Part shown: in pieces, positions 7,689 to 14,563 of the stretch
How the letters are laid out: each line of letters begins with the position of its first letter
Position numbering within the stretch: position 1 is the first letter of the stretch
DNA from: Luminiphilus sp.
GTDB lineage: Bacteria > Pseudomonadota > Gammaproteobacteria > Pseudomonadales > Halieaceae
Length of the DNA: 14,563 nucleotides
Reading direction: 5' to 3'
Assembly (NCBI GenBank): GCA_029251065.1
Contig: JAQXEB010000295.1
Span: 1-14,563, forward strand
Made by a program: the position numbers and the translations under genes
The notes under the pieces: generated by a model
What the model saw: the letters and a program-made list of their open reading frames with translations, nothing else
Databases searched by the model: none
Told to the model about the DNA's origin: nothing

Positions 7689-8779
7689 TCGTCGGGTATC
7701 TCAAGACCTTTGTATTTTCGGTACTCGTCCCACAGGGCTTCACGGATCTCAGGGTCTGGCTCCCGCATTGCAGCTTCTCTAAGTTGTCGTGCGACGATGT
7801 CGTCGTCATTACCGGTGGGAATGTCCTCGGGTGCCTCGTAGACCGCGGGTGCCTCCGGCGGGGCGCCCGAGCGTCCGCCAATACCACCACCAACAGATCC
7901 ACTGCCACGTTGCTCTGCACCCTCATAAGGATTTCGACCGCTTGATTCTTGTTCAGTTCCCGAATCGACCGAGCTTTGCGCGGCTGCGCCTTGCTCGCGG
8001 CGACTGGCTCGTTGTTGGCGCTGTTCTTCTCGAATAATCGCATCAAACACGCCCGTACTGGCCTCGAGTTGTCGGTCTAATACGGCGACCCGCTCTGCGG
8101 TCGTCATCGTGTCAGTGGACCCCCAGTCGGGCTCCATACCGTCTTGGGCGCGCGTACCGCTTGCAGAGCCGCGGCCCGACGTGGTTTGCGCTGTTGAGGC
8201 GCTCTCGCCTTCCCCGCTTGAACCAGCGTCACCCCCCGATTGTCCTTGTGACCCTGAGTCCCCCGCACTCTGTGCATCGGCGGAGGAGGAACTACCACTG
8301 TAGGTGGGAACTTCGTCGATGAGGCTGGGAAGTGAGAGGTCACCACTCGCCGAGTCGCCAAATCCGGGGTCGCCCGAACTGACACCATCACTGCCACCTG
8401 CTGAAGTTGGACCGCTCGATCCACCGTCACTCGCGCTCGAGTCGCCGCCACTACTCGACGTGCCTGCCCCCGATGAGGCTCCACCGGCTGAAGGCGCCGA
8501 CGCGCCCCCTGAGCTTGAAGATCCGCCCCCTGAGCTTGAAGATCCACTTGAGCCGTTACTCGGCGATGACGACCCGCCTCCTGAGTTTGATGATCCGCTC
8601 GAACCGCCGCTGGATGACGACGACCCACTGGTGCTGCCACTTGATCCCGAACTGCTCGACGGCGGCATGGAGGCAGAAGGTGAGGACGGTGATGACGGAG
8701 TGCTGGCCGAGGGGCAACCCGAGAGCAGCGGTAGCAGCAGGCAGAGGGCGAGTAGCTCCTTATGGATCGCGCGCTTCAT
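7685..8779 (-). CDS. Ser/Gly-rich lipoprotein with conserved-looking helical C-terminus
   Basis: 364 residues. MKRAIHKELLALCLLLPLLSGC carries a lipobox LLSGC with Cys22 and Pro next, so an outer-membrane lipoprotein is expected. Residues about 23-215 are low-complexity Ser/Gly with some Pro, Ala and Asp, a long flexible tether. From about 220 the sequence regains complexity: a helical segment (TTAERVAVLDRQLEASTGVF and the charged run after it), another Gly-rich spacer, then EDIPTGNDDDIVARQLREAA and EPDPEIREALWDEYRKYKG at the end, the part most likely to bind something. A GGAGA ribosome site lies 7 bp before the ATG, and the start overlaps the upstream stop by 4 bp (ATGA). The low-complexity stretch contains a perfect 21-bp tandem duplication. 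Function is unknown; a lipid-anchored tether carrying a C-terminal binding helix is inference. Confidence 0.85.
   Translation of the reverse strand: MKRAIHKELLALCLLLPLLSGCPSASTPSSPSSPSASMPPSSSSGSSGSTSGSSSSSGGSSGSSNSGGGSSSPSNGSSGSSSSGGGSSSSGGASAPSAGGASSGAGTSSSGGDSSASDGGSSGPTSAGGSDGVSSGDPGFGDSASGDLSLPSLIDEVPTYSGSSSSADAQSAGDSGSQGQSGGDAGSSGEGESASTAQTTSGRGSASGTRAQDGMEPDWGSTDTMTTAERVAVLDRQLEASTGVFDAIIREEQRQQRASRREQGAAAQSSVDSGTEQESSGRNPYEGAEQRGSGSVGGGIGGRSGAPPEAPAVYEAPEDIPTGNDDDIVARQLREAAMREPDPEIREALWDEYRKYKGLEIPDE
8134..8713 (-). repeat. Low-complexity Ser/Gly coding stretch
   Basis: Codons of the lipoprotein at 7685-8779 between about residues 23 and 215 are overwhelmingly Ser and Gly with Pro, Ala and Asp. 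The serine codons are mixed (TCG, TCA, AGT, AGC), so selection appears to act on the protein composition rather than on a recent microsatellite expansion. The same stretch produces a spurious long open frame on the opposite strand. Confidence 0.8.
8503..8544. repeat. Perfect 21-bp tandem duplication inside the Ser/Gly lipoprotein gene
   Basis: The 21 bases at 8503-8523 are repeated exactly at 8524-8544. The unit is a multiple of three and encodes a seven-residue Ser/Gly block, so copy-number change would keep the frame. A degenerate third copy is visible around 8576-8599. Confidence 0.9.
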
Positions 8780-10179
8780 GTCGATGTCTCCGAATGGGTT
8801 GAACCGGGCATAGCCCAGTGTTTAGGCTCAAATGTCCACGTAATAGTGTCGCTTTCAATGGGTTCACCGTCTAAAAACACAGGGCGAAAGCGCGTTTTCC
8901 GAAGCCGTCTGATGACGCGTTCGGGTCCGCGGGGGCCGGTAGTGACGGGCAGCTGAACTCGCTCAATATTAACCACTTTGCCCGTGGGACTGATATTAAA
9001 ACTGACAATTAAATCGCCGTCTGCAGGTTCGCTGGTTTTGATATCAAGTACTGGACCGAAGCCCGCAATCGCAGGCAGCGCGACGGGCGCCTCGAGTATG
9101 CGAAACGTTGGATAATCAGGATTTTCTGGTGTGCTGACCGCCTCGTCACTTGGGGCACTGTCCGTGAGCTCGTGTTCTATTGCTGCGTTAACGGGTTCTG
9201 TCTCGGCATTAAGCGGTTGTGTCGTCGCGGCGCCCTCGCCTGCGTCGGTCCCGGGCGTGTTGGGCTCTGGGGCGGTAGCCTCCGGGTCTACAGGTGCGTC
9301 CACCTCGGTCAACGGCGAGGTCTCATTGGCGACCGGCGCGAGTGACTCCCCGTTTGCGAGTGCCAGTGCAGTGTTGTAGAAATCTAAGGCATAGTTTCGG
9401 TTGCCGGTCCACCACGCCCAGTCGGCGATTCGAATCAGGTCCTGGGCCTGTACTTCCCGCGTTACACTCAGTCGGTCGCGATTGAGTTGCTGCATGGCAA
9501 CCAGCACTGAGAGGCCTCGTTGAAAGGTGCTCTTTCCGGCGGCGAAGTCGCGCCTTTCGCGGTCCATACGACCCGGCAGGGACGCACCAATACCACGGTG
9601 CCCCGCAAGGAGGTATTGCGCCCTCACCATACCCTCGAGCGCAGGCAACAACTCCGCGGAATCCTCTCCGTAGGCTGCGATTGATTCATTCAGTGCGCGG
9701 CGATAAAAATTCCACGCCTTGCCCATGCGTGCGGTTGCTTCTTCGTCCTCATCAATATCTTCAAGCAAAGCAAATTGATGCCACTCCGCTTGTCGCAGCA
9801 GCGCAGTTATTTTTTCCGGGCCTGATGGCAGTGCGCTGGCTTCAATCCGCGACAAATAGGCGTGGCGTTCGTCGGCGGTTACGAATTGGTTGAGCGCCCG
9901 ATGGCTTGTAATTTCGGCGCGCACGAAGGGGAGCTGACTTTTAGCGTCTAGACCCTCATTAATGCGACTCAGGTGCGCGGCGCGTTTTAACTTTTCGATG
10001 GCCTCTTGGTGGCTGCCGTTTTGCTGAAGTTCAATGGCCTCGTTCCATAACACTTCTTGCAGTCGCGGATCATAGGCACCAAAGAAACCAGTCTGGCCAA
10101 ACGCGTGCGGCGCGGCTGCAAAAAGCAGGGCATATGTCAGTGCGGTCGTTACTGCGAGACCTGGCGAAAATACTTTCAC
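8776..10179 (-). CDS. Secreted TPR-like protein with TonB-type C-terminal domain
   Basis: 467 residues, first gene of the run. The start is GTG at 10179, supported by AGAGGA at 10187-10192 with 7-bp spacing and by the signal peptide that follows: MKVFSPG, a hydrophobic stretch to about residue 22, and cleavage near AFG/Q at residue 28. Residues about 35-270 are helical with TPR-like pairs (WNEAIELQQNGSHQEAIEKL, TGNRNYALDFYNTALALAN). Residues about 275-345 form a Pro/Glu/Thr-rich linker. The end, from about 365 to 455, resembles the TonB C-terminal domain: ISPTGKVVNIERVQLP, then RVIRRLRKTRFRPVFLDGEP. Unlike TonB it has no retained N-terminal membrane anchor, so it should be free in the periplasm. 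In TonB the domain contacts outer-membrane receptors; here it may bridge to an outer-membrane partner. That bridging role is inference. Confidence 0.9.
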   Translation of the reverse strand: MKVFSPGLAVTTALTYALLFAAAPHAFGQTGFFGAYDPRLQEVLWNEAIELQQNGSHQEAIEKLKRAAHLSRINEGLDAKSQLPFVRAEITSHRALNQFVTADERHAYLSRIEASALPSGPEKITALLRQAEWHQFALLEDIDEDEEATARMGKAWNFYRRALNESIAAYGEDSAELLPALEGMVRAQYLLAGHRGIGASLPGRMDRERRDFAAGKSTFQRGLSVLVAMQQLNRDRLSVTREVQAQDLIRIADWAWWTGNRNYALDFYNTALALANGESLAPVANETSPLTEVDAPVDPEATAPEPNTPGTDAGEGAATTQPLNAETEPVNAAIEHELTDSAPSDEAVSTPENPDYPTFRILEAPVALPAIAGFGPVLDIKTSEPADGDLIVSFNISPTGKVVNIERVQLPVTTGPRGPERVIRRLRKTRFRPVFLDGEPIESDTITWTFEPKHWAMPGSTHSETST

Positions 10180-10186
10180 GAATCAG

Positions 10187-10192
10187 TCCTCT
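10187..10192 (-). promoter_or_regulatory. Ribosome binding site deciding the GTG start of the TPR/TonB-C gene
   Basis: On the minus strand this reads AGAGGA, 7 bp before the GTG at 10177-10179. No ATG nearby would leave the signal peptide intact, so this site supports the GTG start. Confidence 0.7.
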
Positions 10193-10202
10193 GTTACACC
10201 TC

Positions 10203-10230
10203 AGTATAGAGATAATTCCCTCTTAGTCTC
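10203..10230 (-). promoter_or_regulatory. Candidate sigma-70 promoter of the nine-gene run
   Basis: On the minus strand a -10 like TATACT (10203-10208, 5 of 6 to consensus) is preceded after 16 bp by GAGACT (10225-10230, 3 of 6 to the -35 consensus). Transcription would begin near 10196, giving a short leader that still contains the AGAGGA site. The -35 match is weak. No other candidate promoter in the 135-bp divergent gap is better. Confidence 0.4.
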
Positions 10231-10314
10231 TACGTCTTAAGATAAGGCATGTACACTTCCGCCGCGCCGAAGGGCTGGGCGCGATCTGGACAGTCAATAA
10301 TACTGGGTGAGCAC

Positions 10315-11103
10315 ATGGGCAAATTTTTAAACGACACAGCATTGGTTTCGCTTGGTGATAACCGATGGCAGGCTGAGCTTCACAAGGGCTGGCGAATTGG
10401 AAAAGTGCCTAATGGCGGTTATGTCATGGGTGTGATCGGCAGAGCGATTTCACAAACCTTAAACGATGCTGATCCGCTGTCGATCAATGCTTTTTACTTA
10501 GAGCCCACCATGCTTGGACATGCTGAGATCGACGTTGAGGTGCTCCGGCAGGGTAAAGGCACGCAGTTCGCGGCTGCGCGTCTGTATCAAGAGGGTGGGC
10601 TGAAGTTGGTCGCTAACGCCGCTTTTACGGACCTTGATCGGCTGAAGGGTCCCACCAATACGCTATTGGAGCCACCGCAGGTTCCAAAGTTTGATCCAAC
10701 CCAAGCACAGCCGCACGGTGGTCTTGAAATTCATGACACGGTGGATATTCGCGTTGTAAAGGGGGCCGAGTTCTTTGAGCGTCGCGAGCCGACCAATACG
10801 GGCGAGTTCATCGCGTATATGCAGTATTCAGACGGGGCTGAGATTGGAACGCTCGACCTATTGATGTTCGTCGACATGATGCCACCCCCGGCCTTCACGC
10901 TGGTGCCAAACGTTGGGTGGGTACCCACGGTTGAATTGACGGTCCAGGTGCGAGGGAAACCGGCTCCAGGTCCGATTTTATGTCGCGCACGCTCGACCAC
11001 ACTAATGAACGGTGTGACTGAGCTCGACTGTGAAATTTGGGATGCAAACGGCGCACTTGTCGCACTGGGGCGCCAAACCATGAAAGTTCGCTCAATGAGC
11101 TGA
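10315..11103 (+). CDS. TesB-like acyl-CoA thioesterase family protein (double hotdog)
   Basis: 262 residues from the ATG at 10315, which follows GGGTGA at 10305-10310. An in-frame ATG at 10249 would add 22 residues unlike the family and has no ribosome site at usable spacing. The first hotdog half shows GWRIGKVPNGGYVMGVIGRA (residues 23-42), typical of this family, and FYLEPTMLGHAEIDVEVLRQ (61-80). The second half shows GTLDLLMFVDMMPPPAF, VPTVELTVQVRGKPAPG and IWDANGALVALGRQTMKV, the pattern of PF13622/TesB-like proteins. These hydrolyse acyl-CoA thioesters in the cytosol; the substrate cannot be told from the sequence. It is transcribed away from the nine-gene run and ends one base before the stop of the convergent ggt gene, so it is probably a single-gene unit. 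Confidence 0.88.
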   Translation: MGKFLNDTALVSLGDNRWQAELHKGWRIGKVPNGGYVMGVIGRAISQTLNDADPLSINAFYLEPTMLGHAEIDVEVLRQGKGTQFAAARLYQEGGLKLVANAAFTDLDRLKGPTNTLLEPPQVPKFDPTQAQPHGGLEIHDTVDIRVVKGAEFFERREPTNTGEFIAYMQYSDGAEIGTLDLLMFVDMMPPPAFTLVPNVGWVPTVELTVQVRGKPAPGPILCRARSTTLMNGVTELDCEIWDANGALVALGRQTMKVRSMS

Positions 11104-11104
11104 G

Positions 11105-12838
11105 TTACCAGGTCGCCACGTGCCCGCCAGGGCGTCTGGGGTCGGCGTAACCGTAAAACCAGCCGTCCTCGATTTGCACTGAATTGACGCGTCCAATGGT
11201 GCTGTTTGAGCGGAAAATCTTGTGATTGCTGCCTTCTAATAGTTTTACCGTATCGGGTGAAATGCCCGGCTCGACCATTGCCACATCCGGCATCCATTGA
11301 TGGTGGATCCGCGGTGCGGACGTTGCCATGCCGAGTGTCATATCAAATGCCATGACGTTCAGCAGTGTTTGTGCCACCGCTGTAATAATTCTCGAGCCAC
11401 CCGGACTCCCTGTCGCGATCCAAGGTTTGCCGTCTCGGAACACAAGCGTTGGTGTCATTGACGATAAGGGCCGACTGCCCGCCGACACGGCGTTCGCTTC
11501 ACCTTGAACCAATCCATAACCATTGGGGGTCCCCGGTTTGGCGGCGAAATCGTCCATTTCATTGTTCAGTAGCATCCCGGTTCCAGGAACAACGATGCCA
11601 GAGCCAAAACTAAAGTTAATGGTGTACGTATTGGAGACCACATTCCCGTATTGGTCAGCGACAGAGTAATGTGTGGTCTCTGTACTCTCTGCGTCGTCGA
11701 AAGTACCGGGACGAATATCACTAGAGGGCGTCGCCCGATCACTCTTGATCATAGCCCGCCGTGTGCTCAGATAGACCTCGCTCGTCAGTTTCGTCATCGG
11801 TATTGCTGTTCTGTCGGGATCCCCCAAGTATTCGCTCCGATCCGCATAGGCGAGTTTCATGGCCTCGATCAGCACGTGGAGGTAACCGGCGCTGTTGTGG
11901 CCCAACTCCTTCAGCGGGAAGGGCTCCAAAAGCGTTAGGATCTGCGAGACGTGGATGCCACCCGACGAGGGGGGCGGCGCACTCACAAGCTCGTAACCCC
12001 TAAACATTGAACGCACGGGTTGGCGCTCGATTGCCCGGTAACTCGCTAAATCCGAGCGCGTGATAAGGCCACCGTTACGCTGCATTTCCTCAACGATGAG
12101 CGCCGCAGTCTTGCCTTTATAAAATCCATCCGTGCCGTTGTCTCTGATGCGTCTCAGTGTGGCTGCTAGGTCGGGTTGTTTAAACAGACTGCCCATCGCC
12201 GGTGCTGTCCCAGTACCGGATAAATAAATGCGGTTGGCTTCTTCGTTACGTGCAAGCCGTTGTGTGGCTGCGCGAAGGTTTAAGTGCAGTGCCGCGGGCA
12301 CCTTAAACCCTTGCTCAGCGAGTTCAATAGCGGGCTGTATTACCGTCTTAAGGTCCAATGCTCCATAGTTCTCTAGCGCGTGAATCATGCCGGCAACGGT
12401 GCCCGGAATGCCCGCAGCACTGGGACTGTTGTAGGCCATTTGCTTGTTCACGGTACCGTCCTCATTGAGGAACATGTCTCGTGATGCGCTCGCGGGGGCC
12501 ATCTCTCGGTAGTCGATGAAGACTTGCTCGTCCGTTTTGGCCAGGTGGACCAACATGAATCCACCGCCTGCAAGATTGCCCGCGCGCGGTAGCGTCACTG
12601 CCAGAGCGAACCCGGTCGCAACAGCCGCATCAACAGCATTACCACCGCGCTTGAGCATACTTAGTCCGGCCTCTGACGCGAGCTTTTCGGGTCCTGACAC
12701 CATGCCCTTGGCGGCGATCTCGGGTATGAATCGCGTTCCATAGTCGATTAGAGGTCCCCCTTGGTTGGCCGTCTGAGCAATAGCGACGAGCGGACTAAGG
12801 GTTATCGCCGTGGCGAACAATAAGCTGACAAAACGCAT
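11105..12838 (-). CDS. ggt: Gamma-glutamyltranspeptidase (glutathione hydrolase), periplasmic
   Basis: 577 residues from the ATG at 12838. This start is chosen over an upstream in-frame one (12919) because it has GGAGAA at 12845-12850 with 6-bp spacing and begins a signal peptide, MRFVSLLFATAITLSPLVAIAQ. The enzyme cleaves or transfers the gamma-glutamyl group of glutathione and related compounds. It is made as a precursor that cuts itself before the catalytic threonine, here Thr388 in TTHYSV, giving a large subunit (about 23-387) and a small one (388-577). Other family marks are GGNAVDAAVATGFAL, NLAGGGFMLV, DYREMAP with the substrate-binding Arg111, PPPSSGGIH, TYTINFSFGSGIV, LLNNEMDDF and RPLSSMTPTLV. 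All key residues look intact. Length fits the family (about 580). It ends one base from the thioesterase stop and starts about 100 bp from the divergent pdxH. Confidence 0.97.
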   Translation of the reverse strand: MRFVSLLFATAITLSPLVAIAQTANQGGPLIDYGTRFIPEIAAKGMVSGPEKLASEAGLSMLKRGGNAVDAAVATGFALAVTLPRAGNLAGGGFMLVHLAKTDEQVFIDYREMAPASASRDMFLNEDGTVNKQMAYNSPSAAGIPGTVAGMIHALENYGALDLKTVIQPAIELAEQGFKVPAALHLNLRAATQRLARNEEANRIYLSGTGTAPAMGSLFKQPDLAATLRRIRDNGTDGFYKGKTAALIVEEMQRNGGLITRSDLASYRAIERQPVRSMFRGYELVSAPPPSSGGIHVSQILTLLEPFPLKELGHNSAGYLHVLIEAMKLAYADRSEYLGDPDRTAIPMTKLTSEVYLSTRRAMIKSDRATPSSDIRPGTFDDAESTETTHYSVADQYGNVVSNTYTINFSFGSGIVVPGTGMLLNNEMDDFAAKPGTPNGYGLVQGEANAVSAGSRPLSSMTPTLVFRDGKPWIATGSPGGSRIITAVAQTLLNVMAFDMTLGMATSAPRIHHQWMPDVAMVEPGISPDTVKLLEGSNHKIFRSNSTIGRVNSVQIEDGWFYGYADPRRPGGHVATW

Positions 12839-12938
12839 TGAGAATTCTCCAAAGATCTGGGAGTGGAACGCTACCACAAGATGCCGTTTACGCAGAGTAC
12901 CCTCGACATCGATTACCATAGGGTCACGAGGAGGCGCT
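12839..12938. other. Divergent intergenic region between ggt and pdxH
   Basis: 100 bp that must hold the start signals of both genes. It contains the GGAGAA site for ggt (12845-12850) and the AGGAGG site for pdxH (12929-12934). I found no convincing -10/-35 pair on either strand; TACCAT at 12914-12919 is a weak -10 candidate for pdxH. Confidence 0.5.
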
Positions 12939-13571
12939 ATGGAACTAAAAGACTACCGCAGGCAATACACAAAGGGTGGGCTGGCGCGCGCAGCACTTCC
13001 TGAGAATCCCTTGGACCTGTTCACGCAGTGGCAGTCTGATGCGGCTCAGGCTGGGTTGGCCGATCCCACGGGTTGCGTTGTCGCGACGGTGCAGCCCGAT
13101 GGTTCCGTCCGTCAGCGGTTTGTGCTGTTAAAGGGCTTTGATGAACAGGGGTTTGTTTTCTTCACGAACTACGAGAGCGATAAGGCTGTGGCGCTTGCGA
13201 GTTACCGACGAGCCTCGATACTTTTTCCTTGGAACGAGCTCGATCGACAAGTCAGTGTTTCTGGCGAAGTGACGAAAATTTCTGAAGAGGCCTCCGACGC
13301 TTACTTCTCAACGCGCCCTTACGCGAGTCAAATCGCCGCCTGGACGTCTGATCAGAGTCGACCGATCGCCAGTCGATCGGATCTCGAAGCACAGTATCAA
13401 AGGGCAGTTGAGCGATTTGAGGACACCGATGTTGCGCGTCCACCGCACTGGGGCGGCTTTAGGTTAACGCCCCAGCGGATCGAATTTTGGCAGGGTGGGA
13501 GTGACCGGTTACACGATCGATTCGTGTACGACTTTGATGCGGCATGGGTTCTGACGCGACTGCAGCCTTAA
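12939..13571 (+). CDS. pdxH: Pyridoxamine 5'-phosphate oxidase
   Basis: 210 residues, the usual length. It is an FMN-dependent cytosolic enzyme that oxidises pyridoxamine- or pyridoxine-5'-phosphate to pyridoxal 5'-phosphate, the last step of vitamin B6 salvage and synthesis. The start ATG at 12939 follows AGGAGG with 4-bp spacing; longer in-frame upstream starts lack this and add non-family residues. Family marks in order are YTKGGL (10-15), NPLDLFTQWQSDA (23-35), VRQRFVLLKGFD (57-68), GFVFFTNYESDKA (71-83), FPWNELDRQVSVSGEV (96-111), YFSTRPYASQIAAWTSDQS (122-140), WGGFRLTPQRIEFWQG (171-186) and RLHDR (190-194), which matches the PLP-contacting Arg/His pair of the E. coli enzyme. The C-terminus is intact (LTRLQP). 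The convergent cinA stop lies one base beyond. Confidence 0.98.
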   Translation: MELKDYRRQYTKGGLARAALPENPLDLFTQWQSDAAQAGLADPTGCVVATVQPDGSVRQRFVLLKGFDEQGFVFFTNYESDKAVALASYRRASILFPWNELDRQVSVSGEVTKISEEASDAYFSTRPYASQIAAWTSDQSRPIASRSDLEAQYQRAVERFEDTDVARPPHWGGFRLTPQRIEFWQGGSDRLHDRFVYDFDAAWVLTRLQP

Positions 13572-13572
13572 G

Positions 13573-14563
13573 TTATTCGCTGCGATGAACGAAGCGCTGA
13601 ATGTAGTGTGGTATTGGCGGCAGTTCGAGCAGTTGTCGGCGCATTAAATCCAAGCCGATCGCGGCTACTAAAATTTGGAAGCGATCGCGTGATCCCGGAA
13701 TTTGCAGTCTGACCGCGCGATGTTGATCGTGCGTGCCCCATGCCATCCATACGGTACCCACGGGCTTGTCGTCGCTACCGCCTCCGGGGCCCGCAACGCC
13801 TGAGACGGCGATTCCGATATCTGACTCGCCGTATTTCAGTGCGCCCAAGAGCATTGCAAGTACAACCGGTTCACTGACAGCACCGTGCTTGACGAGCGTG
13901 GCTTTGGGCACATCAAGGATTTTATTCTTACTGGTATTTGCGTAGGTAACAAACCCGCTACCAAAAACCTTGGAGGACCCGGGTTCTCGAGTGATCAACG
14001 ACGCAATGAGGCCGCCGGTGCAAGACTCAGCCGTGGTGACGCTCATGTTCTTAGTCACTAGCGCGCGTTGCAGTGACAGAGCAAGCTGATCATTGTCTTC
14101 GCCAATAATATGATCACCGATCAGTCTGTGCAGAAGCCGCTCTGCCTCAGCGCGTTGCTCGAGGAAGACGTCGTCATCGACTTGGAGTTTAAGTTCCAGC
14201 TGCGGCAAGCCGGATCTGAAGCCGAGCGTGACCTGGCTTGGCCACTCCTCACTGCATGCGTTGACAAGTTCTTGGATCGTCGACTCGCCAATACCAAACG
14301 TTTGTAGTCGGCGGATAAAGGCGGTACCACCACCAACTCGAGCGGTGATTCGCTCACAGATTTCAGGGAGCATGGCGGTTAACTCGACCGGCACGCCGGG
14401 CGCAGCGATGACCAGTGCTCCTTCGATTTCAACGGCAAAACCAACCGCACTCCCGAGCGGATTGGCCACGAGGTCTGCGCCCTCGGGCAGGTAGGCTTGC
14501 TTGAGGTTGCTGGCATTAAGTTCGAGTCCTCGACGCTCACACCAATGCGCTAGGTGCGCAATG
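13573..14563 (-). CDS. cinA: CinA family protein / nicotinamide-nucleotide amidohydrolase (partial, N-terminus beyond right edge)
   Basis: About 329 residues are visible and the frame stays open through the right edge, so the gene starts outside the window; full CinA is about 410-430 residues. The GTG at 14469 is an internal codon: upstream residues NLKQAYLPEGADL continue the family pattern into ANPLGSAVGF and APGVPVEL, the end of the molybdopterin-binding-like (COG1058) N-terminal domain. The C-terminal PncC domain shows TTAESCTGGLIASL, FVTYANTSKNKILDV and AVSGVAGPGGGSDDKPVGTV, including the Ser/Cys region of the deamidase active site. PncC recycles NMN to nicotinate mononucleotide in the NAD salvage cycle; the fused form is often annotated as competence/damage-inducible protein. 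The end near the stop (YIQRFVHRSE) looks intact. Confidence 0.95.
   Translation of the reverse strand, partial: IAHLAHWCERRGLELNASNLKQAYLPEGADLVANPLGSAVGFAVEIEGALVIAAPGVPVELTAMLPEICERITARVGGGTAFIRRLQTFGIGESTIQELVNACSEEWPSQVTLGFRSGLPQLELKLQVDDDVFLEQRAEAERLLHRLIGDHIIGEDNDQLALSLQRALVTKNMSVTTAESCTGGLIASLITREPGSSKVFGSGFVTYANTSKNKILDVPKATLVKHGAVSEPVVLAMLLGALKYGESDIGIAVSGVAGPGGGSDDKPVGTVWMAWGTHDQHRAVRLQIPGSRDRFQILVAAIGLDLMRRQLLELPPIPHYIQRFVHRSE

Larger units (their letters stand above)
10180..10314. other. Divergent intergenic region between the nine-gene run and the thioesterase gene
   Basis: About 135 bp. The left half is AT-rich and holds the candidate minus-strand promoter. The right half is GC-rich (around 10258-10285). 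I see no convincing plus-strand promoter: GATAAT at 10211-10216 is a fair -10, but nothing like TTGACA lies 16-18 bp before it. Confidence 0.5.

Noticed and set aside
8503..8600. Direct repeats as a CRISPR or attachment site
   Set aside because: The units are adjacent, in frame, without spacers, and lie within codons of a low-complexity protein.
8304..8813. A 169-residue open frame opposite the Ser/Gly lipoprotein, rich in Pro, Asp, Glu and Leu
   Set aside because: It is the mirror of the low-complexity Ser/Gly codons, which yield few stops on the other strand. It has no recognisable domain or ribosome site, and the lipoprotein has a lipobox and coupled start.
1..10179. Zorya-type anti-phage system
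   Set aside because: A MotA-like protein is present, but no ZorC, no ZorD-type helicase or nuclease, and no OmpA/peptidoglycan-binding B subunit is visible; the VWA, PEGA-SUMF1, TPR and lipoprotein genes do not belong to known Zorya types. Genes beyond the left edge are unseen, so this is not fully excluded.
10249..10314. Upstream start for the thioesterase
   Set aside because: The 22 extra residues do not fit the family and the only purine-rich stretch is one base from that ATG.
12839..12919. Longer N-terminus for gamma-glutamyltranspeptidase starting at 12919
   Set aside because: It would place 27 non-family residues before a perfect signal peptide; the ATG at 12838 has GGAGAA at ideal spacing.
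12810..12938. Longer N-terminus for PdxH starting at 12810
   Set aside because: It would overlap the start of ggt and add 43 residues unlike PdxH; the ATG at 12939 has AGGAGG and yields the normal length.

Overview
The window looks like a gammaproteobacterial chromosome segment, probably from a compact marine lineage. I infer this from the PdxH and CinA types, the moderate GC content, the very tight gene packing (1-bp gaps between convergent genes, many 4-bp start/stop overlaps) and the lipoprotein and Sec signals. Genus-level placement, for example near the Halieaceae, is only a guess. There are no tRNA, rRNA, CRISPR or insertion-sequence features, and no gap longer than about 135 bp lacks a gene.

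Positions 1-10179 form one minus-strand run of nine genes that continues past the left edge. In transcription order they are: a secreted TPR protein with a TonB-type C-terminal domain (8776-10179), a Ser/Gly-rich lipoprotein (7685-8779), a second lipoprotein (6498-7688), an inner-membrane TPR protein ending in a PEGA-like domain (4945-6480), a membrane-anchored PEGA-repeat/SUMF1 protein (2879-4945), a very small secreted acidic protein (2638-2889), a MotA/TolQ/ExbB-type proton-channel subunit (1823-2626), a degenerate Hsp70/actin-fold protein (579-1826) and a VWA-domain membrane protein cut by the edge (1-576). Most junctions overlap or are under 20 bp, and a candidate promoter lies just upstream of the first gene.

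Sorted by predicted topology, the cluster gives one cytosolic protein, four inner-membrane proteins, two periplasmic proteins and two lipoproteins probably bound for the outer membrane. The VWA protein begins with an FLDVM transmembrane motif resembling the proton-carrying segment of ExbD, directly downstream of the ExbB-like gene. My reading is that the cluster encodes an uncharacterised envelope-spanning machine driven by the ion gradient. Its job cannot be read from the sequence.

Positions 10180-14563 hold ordinary metabolic genes in alternating orientation: a TesB-like thioesterase (+), gamma-glutamyltranspeptidase (-), pyridoxamine 5'-phosphate oxidase pdxH (+), and cinA (-), which is cut by the right edge. 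Both convergent pairs end with a single base between their stop codons.
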